A stretch of DNA of 64,000 bases, taken from the NCBI RefSeq assembly GCF_003860565.1, contig NZ_CP034157.1, positions 1 to 64,000 on the forward strand. Reading direction: 5' to 3'. The number at the start of each line of letters is the position of its first letter. Within the stretch, counting starts at the first letter, position 1. Origin of the DNA: Cloacibacterium normanense (GTDB lineage: Bacteria; Bacteroidota; Bacteroidia; Flavobacteriales; Weeksellaceae). Below are positions 1 to 9,902 of this stretch, in pieces. The notes under the pieces were generated by a model. The model searched no databases. It saw only the letters and a program-made list of their open reading frames with translations, and was not told the origin of the DNA. The position numbers and the translations under genes are program-made.

Positions 1-1277
1 TCTAATCTAGCTCCTACTTTTGCAGAGAATTTTTCGCCGAAGTTTTTTTCTGCATTGGCATAGATACCTCCTATTTTTTCGTCATATACAAAATGATTGC
101 TTTGATTAATGTCTTTAATATAGCTTTGCGAAGGATAGTGAAATCTTTCTAAGTAAGTATCATTATCTGTTTTGGTTTTATTAAAATTACCACCAGTAGA
201 AAGGGTGAAATTTTTAATAACTTTTGTAAAATCCAGTGTTGTAGAAAGGTTATCGATGTTTTGAGGAATTTCTTGTCTAAATTTTCCTACTTCTGAAATA
301 TTATTTCCTAAAACGTCTGTAATAGTGGTTACATTAATGTTTTGTTGAGCTTTAGTAAAATTAAGATAAGCTGCATTAAGGTTTATTTTGCTTCCTTTGT
401 CATCTAATTTTGCTTCATAATTTAAGTTGATAGAATTGTTAAAATCACGAGCGTTCATATTATTTACAGCTCTATTATAAGTAGTTTTAGTAACATTGTT
501 ATCATCTCGGTAGAGTAGAGTGTTCAGTAAATTACTTTGTGCGTCTTTTGTTTCGCTGTACCAAGAATTATAGCTTAAACCTATGTTTTGTTTTTCGGTA
601 AGGTCATAGTCTACATTTACATAACCGCCTAAATCTAAATCATTATTTCTTACGTATCCTACAGAAGTGTTATTAAAATTAGCATCTCCGTTTTTAAGCG
701 TGTATTGTTGGTCTCTAAAAGTATTTCTGCTGTTAAAATTAGAACTTATCGCTAACTTATTTTTTCTGAAATTAATAGATGCAGAAGCATTTTGGCTATT
801 TCTTTTGGCTTGAGTATTCCCGAATCGTAAATTTCCGTTTGTTCCGTCGGTGAGTTTCTTTTTCAGAATAATGTTGATGATACCATCACTAGATTCTACA
901 TGATATTCACTTCCAGGTACTGTAATGACTTCTATTTTTGCAATATTTTCTGCTGGCATACTTTTCAAAAAAGATTCTAGAGCATCTGCATTCATATTAG
1001 ATTTTCTACCATTAATGAAAATTACAGCATTGCTTTTTCCAGAAATTTTTATGTTTTTGTCATCGGTAGAAGAAACAAGTGGCGTTTCTTTCAATAAATC
1101 AAAAGCATTATTTCCTTTAGCAATAGGCGATGCAGCTACATCAAAAACCAATCTGTCAGATTTTTTTTGAAGCACTTTTTTGGTCATTTTTACTTCTTCT
1201 ATGTCTTTCGTTTTTTCTTCTTGGGAATAAGAAAAAAGCGAAGTAAGAAGTGCTGATGTAAATAATAATTTTCTCAT
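1..1277 (-). CDS. TonB-dependent outer-membrane receptor, 3' part beyond window
   Basis: About 425 codons are visible and the reading frame runs off the left edge. The protein opens with a signal peptide (MRKLLFTSALLTSLFSYSQ). A plug domain follows at about residues 40-135, with the typical segments FDLLKETP, VIFINGRKS, IEVITVPGSEYHVESSDG and INIILKK. After that come repeated amphipathic beta strands of the outer-membrane barrel. The usual N-terminal carboxypeptidase-like beta-sandwich of this receptor family is absent, so the plug follows the signal peptide almost directly. The family imports siderophores, glycans, peptides or other large ligands using TonB energy; nothing here identifies the ligand. 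No SusD-like partner lies upstream. The gene has a long leader with a terminator-like hairpin. The family call is firm, the substrate unknown. Confidence 0.9.
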   Translation of the reverse strand, partial: MRKLLFTSALLTSLFSYSQEEKTKDIEEVKMTKKVLQKKSDRLVFDVAASPIAKGNNAFDLLKETPLVSSTDDKNIKISGKSNAVIFINGRKSNMNADALESFLKSMPAENIAKIEVITVPGSEYHVESSDGIINIILKKKLTDGTNGNLRFGNTQAKRNSQNASASINFRKNKLAISSNFNSRNTFRDQQYTLKNGDANFNNTSVGYVRNNDLDLGGYVNVDYDLTEKQNIGLSYNSWYSETKDAQSNLLNTLLYRDDNNVTKTTYNRAVNNMNARDFNNSINLNYEAKLDDKGSKINLNAAYLNFTKAQQNINVTTITDVLGNNISEVGKFRQEIPQNIDNLSTTLDFTKVIKNFTLSTGGNFNKTKTDNDTYLERFHYPSQSYIKDINQSNHFVYDEKIGGIYANAEKNFGEKFSAKVGARL

Positions 1278-1313
1278 GGTGTAATTTTTAAGTTTAAATT
1301 TTGTGAAAAAAAG

Positions 1314-1395
1314 AAAAGTCGCAGTGGGTTATTAGTTGAGTGATTTGGTGTGGTGATTAGTTTTTGTGGTTATTAATTTTTTCACTGCGACTTTT
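1314..1395 (-). terminator. Terminator-like hairpin in the receptor leader (candidate attenuator)
   Basis: A perfect 13-bp inverted repeat, AAAAGTCGCAGTG at 1314-1326 and its complement at 1383-1395, encloses 56 nt. Read on the minus strand, the stem is followed by a T-rich run, as in an intrinsic terminator. It lies between the likely promoter and the start codon, so it could end transcription early. In the RNA sense the loop is rich in A and C and lacks G. I recognise no known riboswitch. Confidence 0.6.
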
Positions 1396-1489
1396 TCAAG
1401 TTTGGTTATTCGTTTTTAAATGGTTAAAGTTTTTCTAAAAAATTTTCTTCTATTGAAATGAAGTATGTTTTGTTTAATAATTTACATTG

Positions 1490-1497
1490 CAAAGATA
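1490..1497 (-). promoter_or_regulatory. -7 promoter element, TonB-dependent receptor
   Basis: TATCTTTG on the minus strand matches the Bacteroidota -7 consensus TAnnTTTG exactly. It would give a leader of about 200 nt that includes the hairpin at 1314-1395. No clear -33 TTTG was found. Confidence 0.5.
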
Positions 1498-1701
1498 TAT
1501 AATTAATTTAGTATTATGCAATACAAAGTAGTAAATAAAATTTATTAATGAATTTAACTCATTGATTTTCAGAGATAAAAATTTTAGTTAATGAATTGCT
1601 TTCAGAAATAAGACAATCGAAATGGAAAGAGTATTACATCAAAAAACAAAAAAAAGTGAAAATTTCTTTCCACTTTTTATAATATTTTGAAGGTCAAATC
1701 T

Positions 1702-2043
1702 TTATTCTCTCTCAAATTTTGCCAGTTTTTTGTCAATCCAAATCGTTGCCAACGGAAAAAACGCAGCCAGAAGTGCGAATACAGAATCTTCGTCATCCCA
1801 CTGATAAATTTTTCTACAAGGAAAGGCTAGAATCAGGTACAAAGTGAAAAATAAACCATGAATACTTCCCATGACACTAATGTAAATAATGGGTAAAATT
1901 CCTTCCTTGTCCTCACGAATCCAAATCATAGCCGAGAAAAGCAAAAGCCAAGAAATAGCTTCGGCAATACAAATTTGTCTAAACCATTTGATGAGTTTTT
2001 CTTGAGAATATTTGATTAAAAAGAAATTTTCGATGAATTCCAT
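1702..2043 (-). CDS. DUF3817 family integral membrane protein
   Basis: This 113-residue protein has three hydrophobic helices, at about residues 27-42, 49-71 and 85-102. The pattern of R-x-x-x-x-AE-x-x-S-W-x-L-L, GSIHGLFFTLYL and a C-terminal hydrophobic segment followed by a charged tail (IDKKLAKFERE) is that of DUF3817 (YdzA-like) proteins. The function of the family is not known. The start is the ATG at 2043. The gene stands alone, with a short repeat-like segment just upstream at 2062-2078 and no obvious terminator after it. Confidence 0.75.
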   Translation of the reverse strand: MEFIENFFLIKYSQEKLIKWFRQICIAEAISWLLLFSAMIWIREDKEGILPIIYISVMGSIHGLFFTLYLILAFPCRKIYQWDDEDSVFALLAAFFPLATIWIDKKLAKFERE

Positions 2044-2061
2044 TATATAGAGTGTTACGTT

Positions 2062-2078
2062 ATTCGAGTTCCGAGTTA
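2062..2078. repeat. Intergenic word repeat (attcgagttccgagtta)
   Basis: This short segment shares the phrase TTCGAGTTCCGAG with two adjacent copies at 3161-3187. All copies lie in gene gaps. Confidence 0.5.
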
Positions 2079-2091
2079 CAAAAATAAGGAT

Positions 2092-2466
2092 TTAATCAGT
2101 TTCCCCATAATATTGTTTTACATGATGAGGAAACTCAGCGAGCATTAAATCAGATTTAATTCCCATAAAATCAATTTGAAAATCATCTTTTAAACCAGAC
2201 AAATATGCTCCCCAACCAATTAATTCTTCATTATTGTCCTTATAAACTTTTATAAATCGTTGAATTTGGGATGTTAGAAACTCTTCACAGTCATCATGTT
2301 CAAAATTTGTTTTATTCTTTAGGTAATAACTTTTAATAAAAAGATAAGGATTTTCAATATCAATAAAATTTACTTTTCCAAAAACAACTCCCATCGGAAC
2401 ATCTGCAAATTCAAAATTTGTAGTTCCAATTAAAATATCGTCAAGAAAAATTTTATATTTTTTCAT
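2092..2466 (-). CDS. Hypothetical protein, 124 aa
   Basis: I do not recognise this protein. It is 124 residues, soluble, acidic, with no signal peptide or membrane helix. It starts MKKYKIFLDDILIGTTNFE and contains aromatic-rich stretches (PYLFIKSYYLKN, ELIGWGAYLSGL, FPHHVKQYYG). The size, acidity and one-domain look are like immunity or cargo-adaptor proteins, but I see no toxin gene next to it, so this is only a comparison. It is flanked on both sides by intergenic word repeats. The ATG at 2466 is the only sensible start. Confidence 0.55.
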   Translation of the reverse strand: MKKYKIFLDDILIGTTNFEFADVPMGVVFGKVNFIDIENPYLFIKSYYLKNKTNFEHDDCEEFLTSQIQRFIKVYKDNNEELIGWGAYLSGLKDDFQIDFMGIKSDLMLAEFPHHVKQYYGETD

Positions 2467-2553
2467 AAAAATTTAGATTCCTTCGGTATGACAAAGAAAA
2501 CGGTTTAATTATAATCTAACAAAACATCCATCATCCATCTCCCAACATCCAGC
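2467..2553. repeat. Gap with short repeated words (catcca/ccaacatcc)
   Basis: The gap contains a phrase close to TTCCTTCGGTATGACAAAG (2471-2493) and then a run of CATCCA-like units between 2523 and 2553 that ends at the nadD stop codon. It looks like slipped or copied microsatellite sequence rather than a gene or terminator. Confidence 0.4.
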
Positions 2554-3150
2554 TTATTTATAAAAACTACTTCCGTCTAAATATTCAAAAACTTCTGGTG
2601 GAAGCATAGGTCTTACATTTTTGCCTTCTTTAATCATATTTCTAATTTCTGTAGCAGAAAGTTCTATTATCGGTGCATTAATAATGTTTATGTTTTCTTG
2701 ATTTTTGATTTTTGAAACACTGAGCGAAGTCGAAGTGCCGCCTTCAAAAGTTCTGGGATAGACAATGATTTGATAATCAGACATCAGTTTTTCTGCGTTT
2801 TTCCACTTAGGAAGCGAGTCTAGATTATCTTCGCCCATAATCAGGGCAAAAGAATAATTGGGATATTTTTCTTTGAGATAAGTGAGCGTATCAATCGTGT
2901 AACTTGGCTTTGGTAAAGAAAATTCTACGTTCGAAGCTCGCATTTTAGGATAGTTTTTCACTGCAAGTTGCACCATATCAAGACGATTGTGGTCTGTAAG
3001 CAATGATTTTTTATCTTTAAATGGATTTTGCGGAGAAACCACAAACCAAAGCTCATCCATATCCGAATTTTCTAAAATATAGTTCGCCAAAATCAAATGC
3101 CCAATATGAATGGGATTGAATGAGCCGAAAAATAGTCCAATTTTTTTCAT
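2554..3150 (-). CDS. nadD: Nicotinate-nucleotide adenylyltransferase
   Basis: NadD transfers AMP from ATP to nicotinic acid mononucleotide, giving deamido-NAD in the cytoplasmic NAD pathway. The nucleotidyltransferase motif GLFFGSFNPIHIGHL lies at residues 4-18 (GxFxPxHxGH class) and the C-terminal SATEIR motif (ISSTxIR class) near residue 170. At 198 residues it has the usual family length. A frame-open extension of 18 codons exists upstream, but it reads through the repeated GAGTTCCGAG words and resembles no NadD, so I place the start at the ATG at 3150. It lies just downstream of recJ in the same direction, with 67 bp of repeats between them. Confidence 0.93.
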   Translation of the reverse strand: MKKIGLFFGSFNPIHIGHLILANYILENSDMDELWFVVSPQNPFKDKKSLLTDHNRLDMVQLAVKNYPKMRASNVEFSLPKPSYTIDTLTYLKEKYPNYSFALIMGEDNLDSLPKWKNAEKLMSDYQIIVYPRTFEGGTSTSLSVSKIKNQENINIINAPIIELSATEIRNMIKEGKNVRPMLPPEVFEYLDGSSFYK

Positions 3151-3160
3151 AAATTTTGGG

Positions 3161-3217
3161 TTCGAGTTCCGAGATTCGAGTTCCGAGTTTTTACAACTTA
3201 ACACGTATCTCGTATCT
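3161..3217. repeat. Intergenic word repeats (ttcgagttccgag, cgtatctcgtatct)
   Basis: Two near-tandem copies of TTCGAGTTCCGAG (3161-3187) are followed by CGTATCTCGTATCT (3204-3217), which touches the recJ stop codon. The reverse complement of the second phrase resembles GAGATACGAGATTAAAG at 60346-60363. Confidence 0.55.
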
Positions 3218-4927
3218 TTAATGAAACTTCACATCACGAATATTCAAATAATAGGTTACATTTCCTTTCCAGTGATTTTCTTCTACGGTAAAAGCAATGT
3301 CGAAATTTTTAGTTTTGAAATCATCCATATATTGACCTAATTTAAAGCCAATACATTCTATATTTCTGCCAGAAACTGGTTGATGAATGTAGAATTTTAG
3401 GTGATTTCCGTCTTTACCCATTTGTTTTACGTAACCAGAAACTTTTTGGTTTCTCAGTTCTAAAACAGGCTTCATATTGTGTGGACCAAAAGGTGATAAT
3501 TTTCTGTGAAAATTAAAGAAATCACGGTTTAAATCTTCTATTTCAATAACAGAATCTATCGTAATGGAAGGGAATTTTTGGTGTTCTTGAATTTTTTCGG
3601 CCACTACTTTTTCAAATTTTTCTTTGAAAGCTTCAAATTTGTCTTTCTCCATCGAAAGTCCAGCCGCAGCTTGATGTCCTCCGAATTTTAAGAAATATTC
3701 ACTACACGCTTCTAAGGCTTCGTGCACATCAAAATCTGAAACGCTTCTTGCAGAAGCTACCATTTCGCCATTGTTTCCATCGGTGAAAACCAAAGTCGGT
3801 TTGTAGTACACTTCCGTCAGTCTAGAAGCTACAATCCCGATAACGCCTTTGTTCCATTCATTGTGATAAACCACAGTGGTGAAATTATTTTCTTGCTGGG
3901 TCTCGATAACTTGGTTAAAGGCAGATTGAGTAGTATTAGCGTCTAATTCTCGTCTGGAATCGTTGAGGTTTAAGATATCATCTACAATTTGATGAGCGTG
4001 TTTCAAATTGTCTGAAATCATCAATTCTACTGCGGCTTTTCCGTGAGAAATTCTTCCTGCAGCATTGATTTTCGGAGCAATTTCGAAAACGATGTTAGAA
4101 ATATCAAACGTAGCAATTTTTTCTTCAGGAATCAAAAGTCTTATTCCTAATTTTCTGGTTTTTCTTAATGTTTTTAATCCCAGTTTTGCCAAAACTCTAT
4201 TTTCGCCAGTCATTGCTACAATATCTGCAGCAATAGAAATAGCGAGTAAATCAGTAAGTTCATAGAGTTCGTTTTCTGGAATTTTATAAATGGTATTAAG
4301 ACCTTGACATAATTTAAAGCCAACTCCACAACCAGAAAGTTCTTTGTAAGGATATCTACAATCGGTTCTTTTCGGGTCTAAAACGGCAAAAGCTTTTGGT
4401 AATTCTTCGCCTGGTAAATGGTGGTCGCAAATAATAAAATCAATACCTAGAGAACTAGCATATTCTATTTTATCTAATGCTTTAATTCCGCAATCTAATG
4501 CGATGATAAGCGAGAATCCGTTTTCTTTAGCAAAATTAATTCCCTCATCAGAAATTCCATAGCCTTCAGAATAACGGTCTGGAATATAGAAATCTAAATA
4601 TTTTTTTTCTACAATTTTAGAAAGATAAAGATACATGAGCGAAACTGCAGTAGTTCCGTCTACATCATAATCGCCGTAAACTAGGATTTTTTCGCCGTTT
4701 TCTATTGCAGAGGCAATTCTGTCTACTGCCAATTGCATATCTTTCATCAAAAACGGACTGTGAATGTCTTCTAATTTTGGTTTGAAGAATTCTCTGGCTT
4801 TTTGGTAATCATCAATGCCTCTTAGAACCAAAATTTTTGATTCTAAAGTCCCGAAACCAATTGAAGAACTGATGCTGTCTACAATTTCTTCATCAGGTGC
4901 TGGTTTATATATCCATTTTTGGCTCAT
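3218..4927 (-). CDS. recJ: Single-stranded-DNA-specific 5'-3' exonuclease RecJ
   Basis: RecJ degrades single-stranded DNA 5' to 3' in recombination, mismatch and base-excision repair. The 569-residue protein has the DHH phosphoesterase motifs in order: DYDVDGTTA at 86-94, LDCG near 145, DHHLPG at 168-173 and GCGVGFKL at 199-206, followed by the DHHA1 motif GGHQAAAG near residue 410 and the C-terminal OB-fold region. Length and motif order are standard for the family. Its own -7 promoter lies at 4933-4940, which leaves a leader of only a few bases before the ATG at 4927. nadD follows downstream. Confidence 0.95.
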   Translation of the reverse strand: MSQKWIYKPAPDEEIVDSISSSIGFGTLESKILVLRGIDDYQKAREFFKPKLEDIHSPFLMKDMQLAVDRIASAIENGEKILVYGDYDVDGTTAVSLMYLYLSKIVEKKYLDFYIPDRYSEGYGISDEGINFAKENGFSLIIALDCGIKALDKIEYASSLGIDFIICDHHLPGEELPKAFAVLDPKRTDCRYPYKELSGCGVGFKLCQGLNTIYKIPENELYELTDLLAISIAADIVAMTGENRVLAKLGLKTLRKTRKLGIRLLIPEEKIATFDISNIVFEIAPKINAAGRISHGKAAVELMISDNLKHAHQIVDDILNLNDSRRELDANTTQSAFNQVIETQQENNFTTVVYHNEWNKGVIGIVASRLTEVYYKPTLVFTDGNNGEMVASARSVSDFDVHEALEACSEYFLKFGGHQAAAGLSMEKDKFEAFKEKFEKVVAEKIQEHQKFPSITIDSVIEIEDLNRDFFNFHRKLSPFGPHNMKPVLELRNQKVSGYVKQMGKDGNHLKFYIHQPVSGRNIECIGFKLGQYMDDFKTKNFDIAFTVEENHWKGNVTYYLNIRDVKFH

Positions 4928-4932
4928 AAATG

Positions 4933-4940
4933 CAAAGTTA
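4933..4940 (-). promoter_or_regulatory. -7 promoter element, recJ
   Basis: TAACTTTG on the minus strand matches TAnnTTTG. It lies only 5 bp from the recJ ATG, so the transcript would be leaderless or almost so. Confidence 0.5.
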
Positions 4941-4993
4941 GGGAAAAAATAATTGCTAATTTAATAGACATTTGTTATTAGTTCTATTTTAAA

Positions 4994-5036
4994 AACAAAA
5001 AAAACCGCCCAAAATTTTTGAGCGGTTTATTTTTTA
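4994..5036 (-). terminator. Rho-independent terminator after the ABC-F gene
   Basis: The stem AAACCGC (5002-5008) pairs with GCGGTTT (5022-5028). An A-run on the plus strand gives the T-tract on the minus strand, 16 bp after the ABC-F stop codon. Confidence 0.8.
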
Positions 5037-5051
5037 CATTAGCCTTTCAGC

Positions 5052-7050
<1,999 letters not shown>

Positions 7051-7509
7051 ATGAAGATAGAAAAAACCATAAATATTTTAAATAAACGAGCAAAATTCGA
7101 ATATGAAATTTTAGAACAGATAGAAGCAGGAATTGTTCTTACGGGAACCGAAATTAAAGCGCTTCGTTCGTCTAAAGCATCTATAACAGAGAGTTTTTGT
7201 CAGTTTATAGAAAATGAGCTGTTCGTTGTGAATATGAGTATTGATGAGTATAAATTGGGGACTTTTTATAATCATAAAATCAAAAGAGAGCGTAAACTCT
7301 TATTACACAAAAAAGAATTGCAAAAATTTCAAAGAAAGTTGAAGGATGTAGGGATGACTATAGTACCATTAAAGCTATACATTAATGACAGAGGAAAGGC
7401 AAAAATGCTTATAGCGCTAGGAAAAGGCAAGAAACTTTTTGATAAAAGAGAAACAATAAAAAACAGAGAAAATAAAAGAAATTTAGACAGAATATTAAAG
7501 AAAACCTAA
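7051..7509 (+). CDS. smpB: SsrA-binding protein SmpB
   Basis: SmpB binds tmRNA and delivers it to stalled ribosomes for trans-translation. The protein begins MKIEKTINILNKRAKFEYEI, with the typical ILNKRAKFEYE start and then GIVLTGTEIKALR near residue 30. The middle includes the RKLLLHKKEL segment, and the C-terminal tail is very basic (KKLFDKRETIKNRENKRNLDRILKK), as expected for the part that enters the decoding site. Length is 152 residues. A TTG four codons earlier is in frame, but the ATG at 7051 matches the family start. The tmRNA gene itself is not in this window. Confidence 0.95.
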   Translation: MKIEKTINILNKRAKFEYEILEQIEAGIVLTGTEIKALRSSKASITESFCQFIENELFVVNMSIDEYKLGTFYNHKIKRERKLLLHKKELQKFQRKLKDVGMTIVPLKLYINDRGKAKMLIALGKGKKLFDKRETIKNRENKRNLDRILKKT

Positions 7510-7515
7510 AAAAAC

Positions 7516-7547
7516 TTTGTTTTTAACGATATTTTGTGTTTATTTTG
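7516..7547 (+). promoter_or_regulatory. Possible promoter of the OmpA-family gene
   Basis: TTTG at 7516-7519 and TATTTTG at 7541-7547 are separated by 21 bp, near the Bacteroidota -33/-7 arrangement. The -7 box is one base short of the consensus. The start codon is at 7577. Confidence 0.4.
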
Positions 7548-7576
7548 CATTATCAATTATTTAATCATTTAATTCT

Positions 7577-9034
7577 ATGAAAAATCTAAAATTAGGAATT
7601 TCAGCATTGGCACTTACACTTGCCTCTACTGCTTTCGCTCAAACTACTTCTAACCCTTGGGTTATCGGAGTTGGTGCACATGGAGTGAATCACATGGGTG
7701 TTGCTAACGGTGGTGTTGACAAAGTATTTGACAACTTCGATCAAGTTTTCACGCTTAACAACTATACTATTACACCTCCATTATCAAAATTAACTATTGC
7801 AAGAAACCTTAACAAGTATTTTGTTCTTGATTGGCAAACTTCAGTAGGTAACGTTGATAATAAGAGATTTGCAATGGGTAAAGAGTTCTTTTTACAAACA
7901 GGACTTGGTTTACAATTTAAATTTGCAGGTCTTTGGAATGAAGAATCTTGGTTTGATCCGTATGTAAGAGTTGGAGCTAACTATTTAAGACATGATTACT
8001 CAGGCCTTACTTTCCCAAGAACAGACCTTGCTAATGATGTAGTATTAGGAACATACAACGGTGATGATGTTACTGGTAAGGCTAATCATTTTACTGCTGC
8101 AGGTGGTATTGGTTCTAACTTCTGGTTAACTAAAAACTTTGGTTTAAACTTACAAGGAGATTATGTTTCTACTCCAGGAAACTCTTCAAATGTTGCTAAT
8201 TTCTGGCAAGCTTCTGCTTCTCTTATGTTCAGATTTGGTAATACAGATAGAGATAAAGATGGTATCAAAGATAGCGAAGATGCTTGTCCAGATGTACCAG
8301 GTTTAGCTCAATTCCAAGGTTGTCCTGATACAGACGGTGACGGAGTTGCTGATAAAGATGATAACTGTCCAGAAGTTGCTGGTCCAGTAGAAAATAACGG
8401 ATGTCCTTGGCCAGATACAGATGGTGACGGAGTTCTTGATAAAGACGACGCTTGTCCGTCAGTAGCAGGTCCTGCTGCAAACAATGGTTGCCCTTGGCCA
8501 GATACAGATGGTGACGGTATTCTAGATAAAGATGATGCTTGTCCTACAGTTCCGGGTCTTGCTCAATACAACGGATGTCCTAAGCCACAATCTGCTTACG
8601 CGGAGGAAGCTACAGGAGCTCTTAAAGATATCTTGTTCAACTTTAACAAAGCTACACTTAGACCAGAGTCTAACGACAAGTTGAATCAGGCTGCTGAAAT
8701 TATCAAATCTTCTAACGGTGGTAAATTCCTAATTACAGGTCACACAGATAAAAAAGGTTCTGATGCTTACAACTTAAAACTTTCTAGACAAAGAGCTGCT
8801 TCTGTTGTTGCTGCTTTAGAAGCTAGAGGTGTTAATACCAATCAGCTGAAGTCTAAAGGTGTTGGTGAAAGAGATGCTGTTGTTCCAGAATCTGCTTCTG
8901 ATGCTGAAAGAATGAAAGACAGAAAAGTAGTAGTTGAAGCTATCGACGCTTCTGCTTGGGAAGCTCTTCAGAAATCTGATTTACCGGTAGTTAAAAAGAA
9001 AACTGTTAAAAAAACAGTTAAGAAAAGAAAATAA
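7577..9034 (+). CDS. OmpA-family outer-membrane protein with TSP3 repeats
   Basis: This 485-residue protein is a structural outer-membrane protein that anchors to peptidoglycan. A signal peptide (to about residue 21, ALTLASTAFA) is followed by an N-terminal beta-barrel (about 22-215). Four thrombospondin type 3 calcium-binding repeats follow (about 219-330), each a variant of DTDGDGVxDKDDxCP...GCP. The C-terminal OmpA domain (about 345-455) has ILFNFNKATLRPES, ITGHTDKKGSDAYNLKLS and SRQRAASVV. The tail is very rich in lysine (VVKKKTVKKTVKKRK), which is unusual after an OmpA domain. Codon use (many GGT, AAC, TCT) suggests high expression. A strong terminator follows. Confidence 0.93.
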   Translation: MKNLKLGISALALTLASTAFAQTTSNPWVIGVGAHGVNHMGVANGGVDKVFDNFDQVFTLNNYTITPPLSKLTIARNLNKYFVLDWQTSVGNVDNKRFAMGKEFFLQTGLGLQFKFAGLWNEESWFDPYVRVGANYLRHDYSGLTFPRTDLANDVVLGTYNGDDVTGKANHFTAAGGIGSNFWLTKNFGLNLQGDYVSTPGNSSNVANFWQASASLMFRFGNTDRDKDGIKDSEDACPDVPGLAQFQGCPDTDGDGVADKDDNCPEVAGPVENNGCPWPDTDGDGVLDKDDACPSVAGPAANNGCPWPDTDGDGILDKDDACPTVPGLAQYNGCPKPQSAYAEEATGALKDILFNFNKATLRPESNDKLNQAAEIIKSSNGGKFLITGHTDKKGSDAYNLKLSRQRAASVVAALEARGVNTNQLKSKGVGERDAVVPESASDAERMKDRKVVVEAIDASAWEALQKSDLPVVKKKTVKKTVKKRK

Positions 9035-9057
9035 CCAACGTTATTTCTATATAAAAG

Positions 9058-9087
9058 ACACCCTCATTATTTGAGGGTGTTTTTTTA
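9058..9087 (+). terminator. Rho-independent terminator after the OmpA-family gene
   Basis: ACACCCTCA (9058-9066) pairs with TGAGGGTGT (9072-9080) and is followed by seven T. Confidence 0.88.
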
Positions 9088-9099
9088 TGCTATTTTTTG

Positions 9100-9107
9100 T
9101 ATTTTTG
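9100..9107 (+). promoter_or_regulatory. -7 promoter element, yebC-type gene
   Basis: TATTTTTG matches TAnnTTTG, 21 bp before the ATG at 9129. Confidence 0.5.
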
Positions 9108-9128
9108 CATTCGTAAATTTTATTAATT

Positions 9129-9869
9129 ATGGGACGCGCATTCGAATATAGAAAAGCTTCAAAAATGGCTCGTTGGGATAAAATGGCCAAAACGTTTTCT
9201 AAAATTGGGAAAGATATCGCTGTTGCAGTAAAAGCTGGCGGTCCAGATCCGGATTCTAACCCTGCTCTTAGAAGATGTATCCAAAATGCAAAAGGGGCAA
9301 ACATGCCCAAAGATAATGTAGAAAGAGCGATTAAGAAAGCATCTGGAGCAGATGCAGAACATTATGATGAGGTTACTTATGAAGGATATGGACAAGGTGG
9401 TGTAGCTTTCTTTGTAGAGTGTACAACCAATAACTCTACCAGAACGGTTGCAAACGTAAGAGCGATTTTCAATAAGTTTGATGGTAATTTAGGTAAGAAC
9501 GGAGAGTTAGCTTTCATCTTTGATAGAAAAGGAATTTTCACCATAGATAAATCTTTAATCAAAATGGATTGGGAAGATTTCGAGATGGAAATGATTGATG
9601 GAGGTGCAGAAGAAATTGATAGCGATGAAGAAGAAGTGATGATTACCACTGCATTTGAAGATTTTGGTTCTATGTCTCATAAATTAGATGAGCTTGGAAT
9701 AGAAGCTAAAAGTGCGGAACTACAAAGAATAGCAAATAATACCAAAGAAGTAAACGAAGAACAGTTCAAAGCCAATATGAAAATGCTAGAGCGTTTCGAA
9801 GATGATGATGATGTGCAAAACGTTTATCACAATATGGAAATTACAGATGAACTGATGAATTCTCTATAA
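9129..9869 (+). CDS. YebC/PmpR family DNA-binding or translation-assisting protein
   Basis: The protein is 246 residues, the normal YebC length. It begins MGRAFEYRKASKMARWDKMAK with the AFE(Y/F)RKA and KxFSKIGKDIA(V) blocks, then GGPDPDSNPALRR and NMPKDNVERAIKKASG. The second part includes YEGYGQGGVAFFVEC, TDN/NNSTRTVANVRAIFNK and GNLGKNGELAFIFDRKG. YebC proteins were described as transcription regulators and more recently as translation factors that relieve stalling at proline stretches (TACO1 family); the sequence does not decide between these. The acidic stretches DSDEEE and EDDDD are notable. It is monocistronic. Confidence 0.93.
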   Translation: MGRAFEYRKASKMARWDKMAKTFSKIGKDIAVAVKAGGPDPDSNPALRRCIQNAKGANMPKDNVERAIKKASGADAEHYDEVTYEGYGQGGVAFFVECTTNNSTRTVANVRAIFNKFDGNLGKNGELAFIFDRKGIFTIDKSLIKMDWEDFEMEMIDGGAEEIDSDEEEVMITTAFEDFGSMSHKLDELGIEAKSAELQRIANNTKEVNEEQFKANMKMLERFEDDDDVQNVYHNMEITDELMNSL

Positions 9870-9873
9870 AAAT

Positions 9874-9902
9874 AAGAAAGCCGCAAAATTTGCGGCTTTC
9901 TT
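9874..9902. terminator. Bidirectional rho-independent terminator
   Basis: AAGAAAGCCGCA (9874-9885) pairs perfectly with TGCGGCTTTCTT (9891-9902). It serves the yebC-type gene and the convergent GNAT gene, whose stop codon overlaps its right arm. Confidence 0.88.

Larger units (their letters stand above)
1278..1701. other. 424-bp intergenic leader region of the receptor gene
   Basis: No gene is seen here. It holds a -7 promoter element on the minus strand (1490-1497), the hairpin at 1314-1395, and otherwise AT-rich sequence. The part between 1498 and 1701 shows nothing I can name. Confidence 0.6.

Noticed and set aside
3151-3204. 18-codon N-terminal extension of nadD from an upstream ATG
   Set aside because: It reads through repeated GAGTTCCGAG words and matches no NadD N-terminus; the ATG at 3150 gives the family start.
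8265-8480. Open frame of 71 codons on the strand opposite the TSP3 repeats of the OmpA-family gene
   Set aside because: It is a shadow of the repeated Asp/Gly-rich coding sequence with no promoter and no plausible protein.
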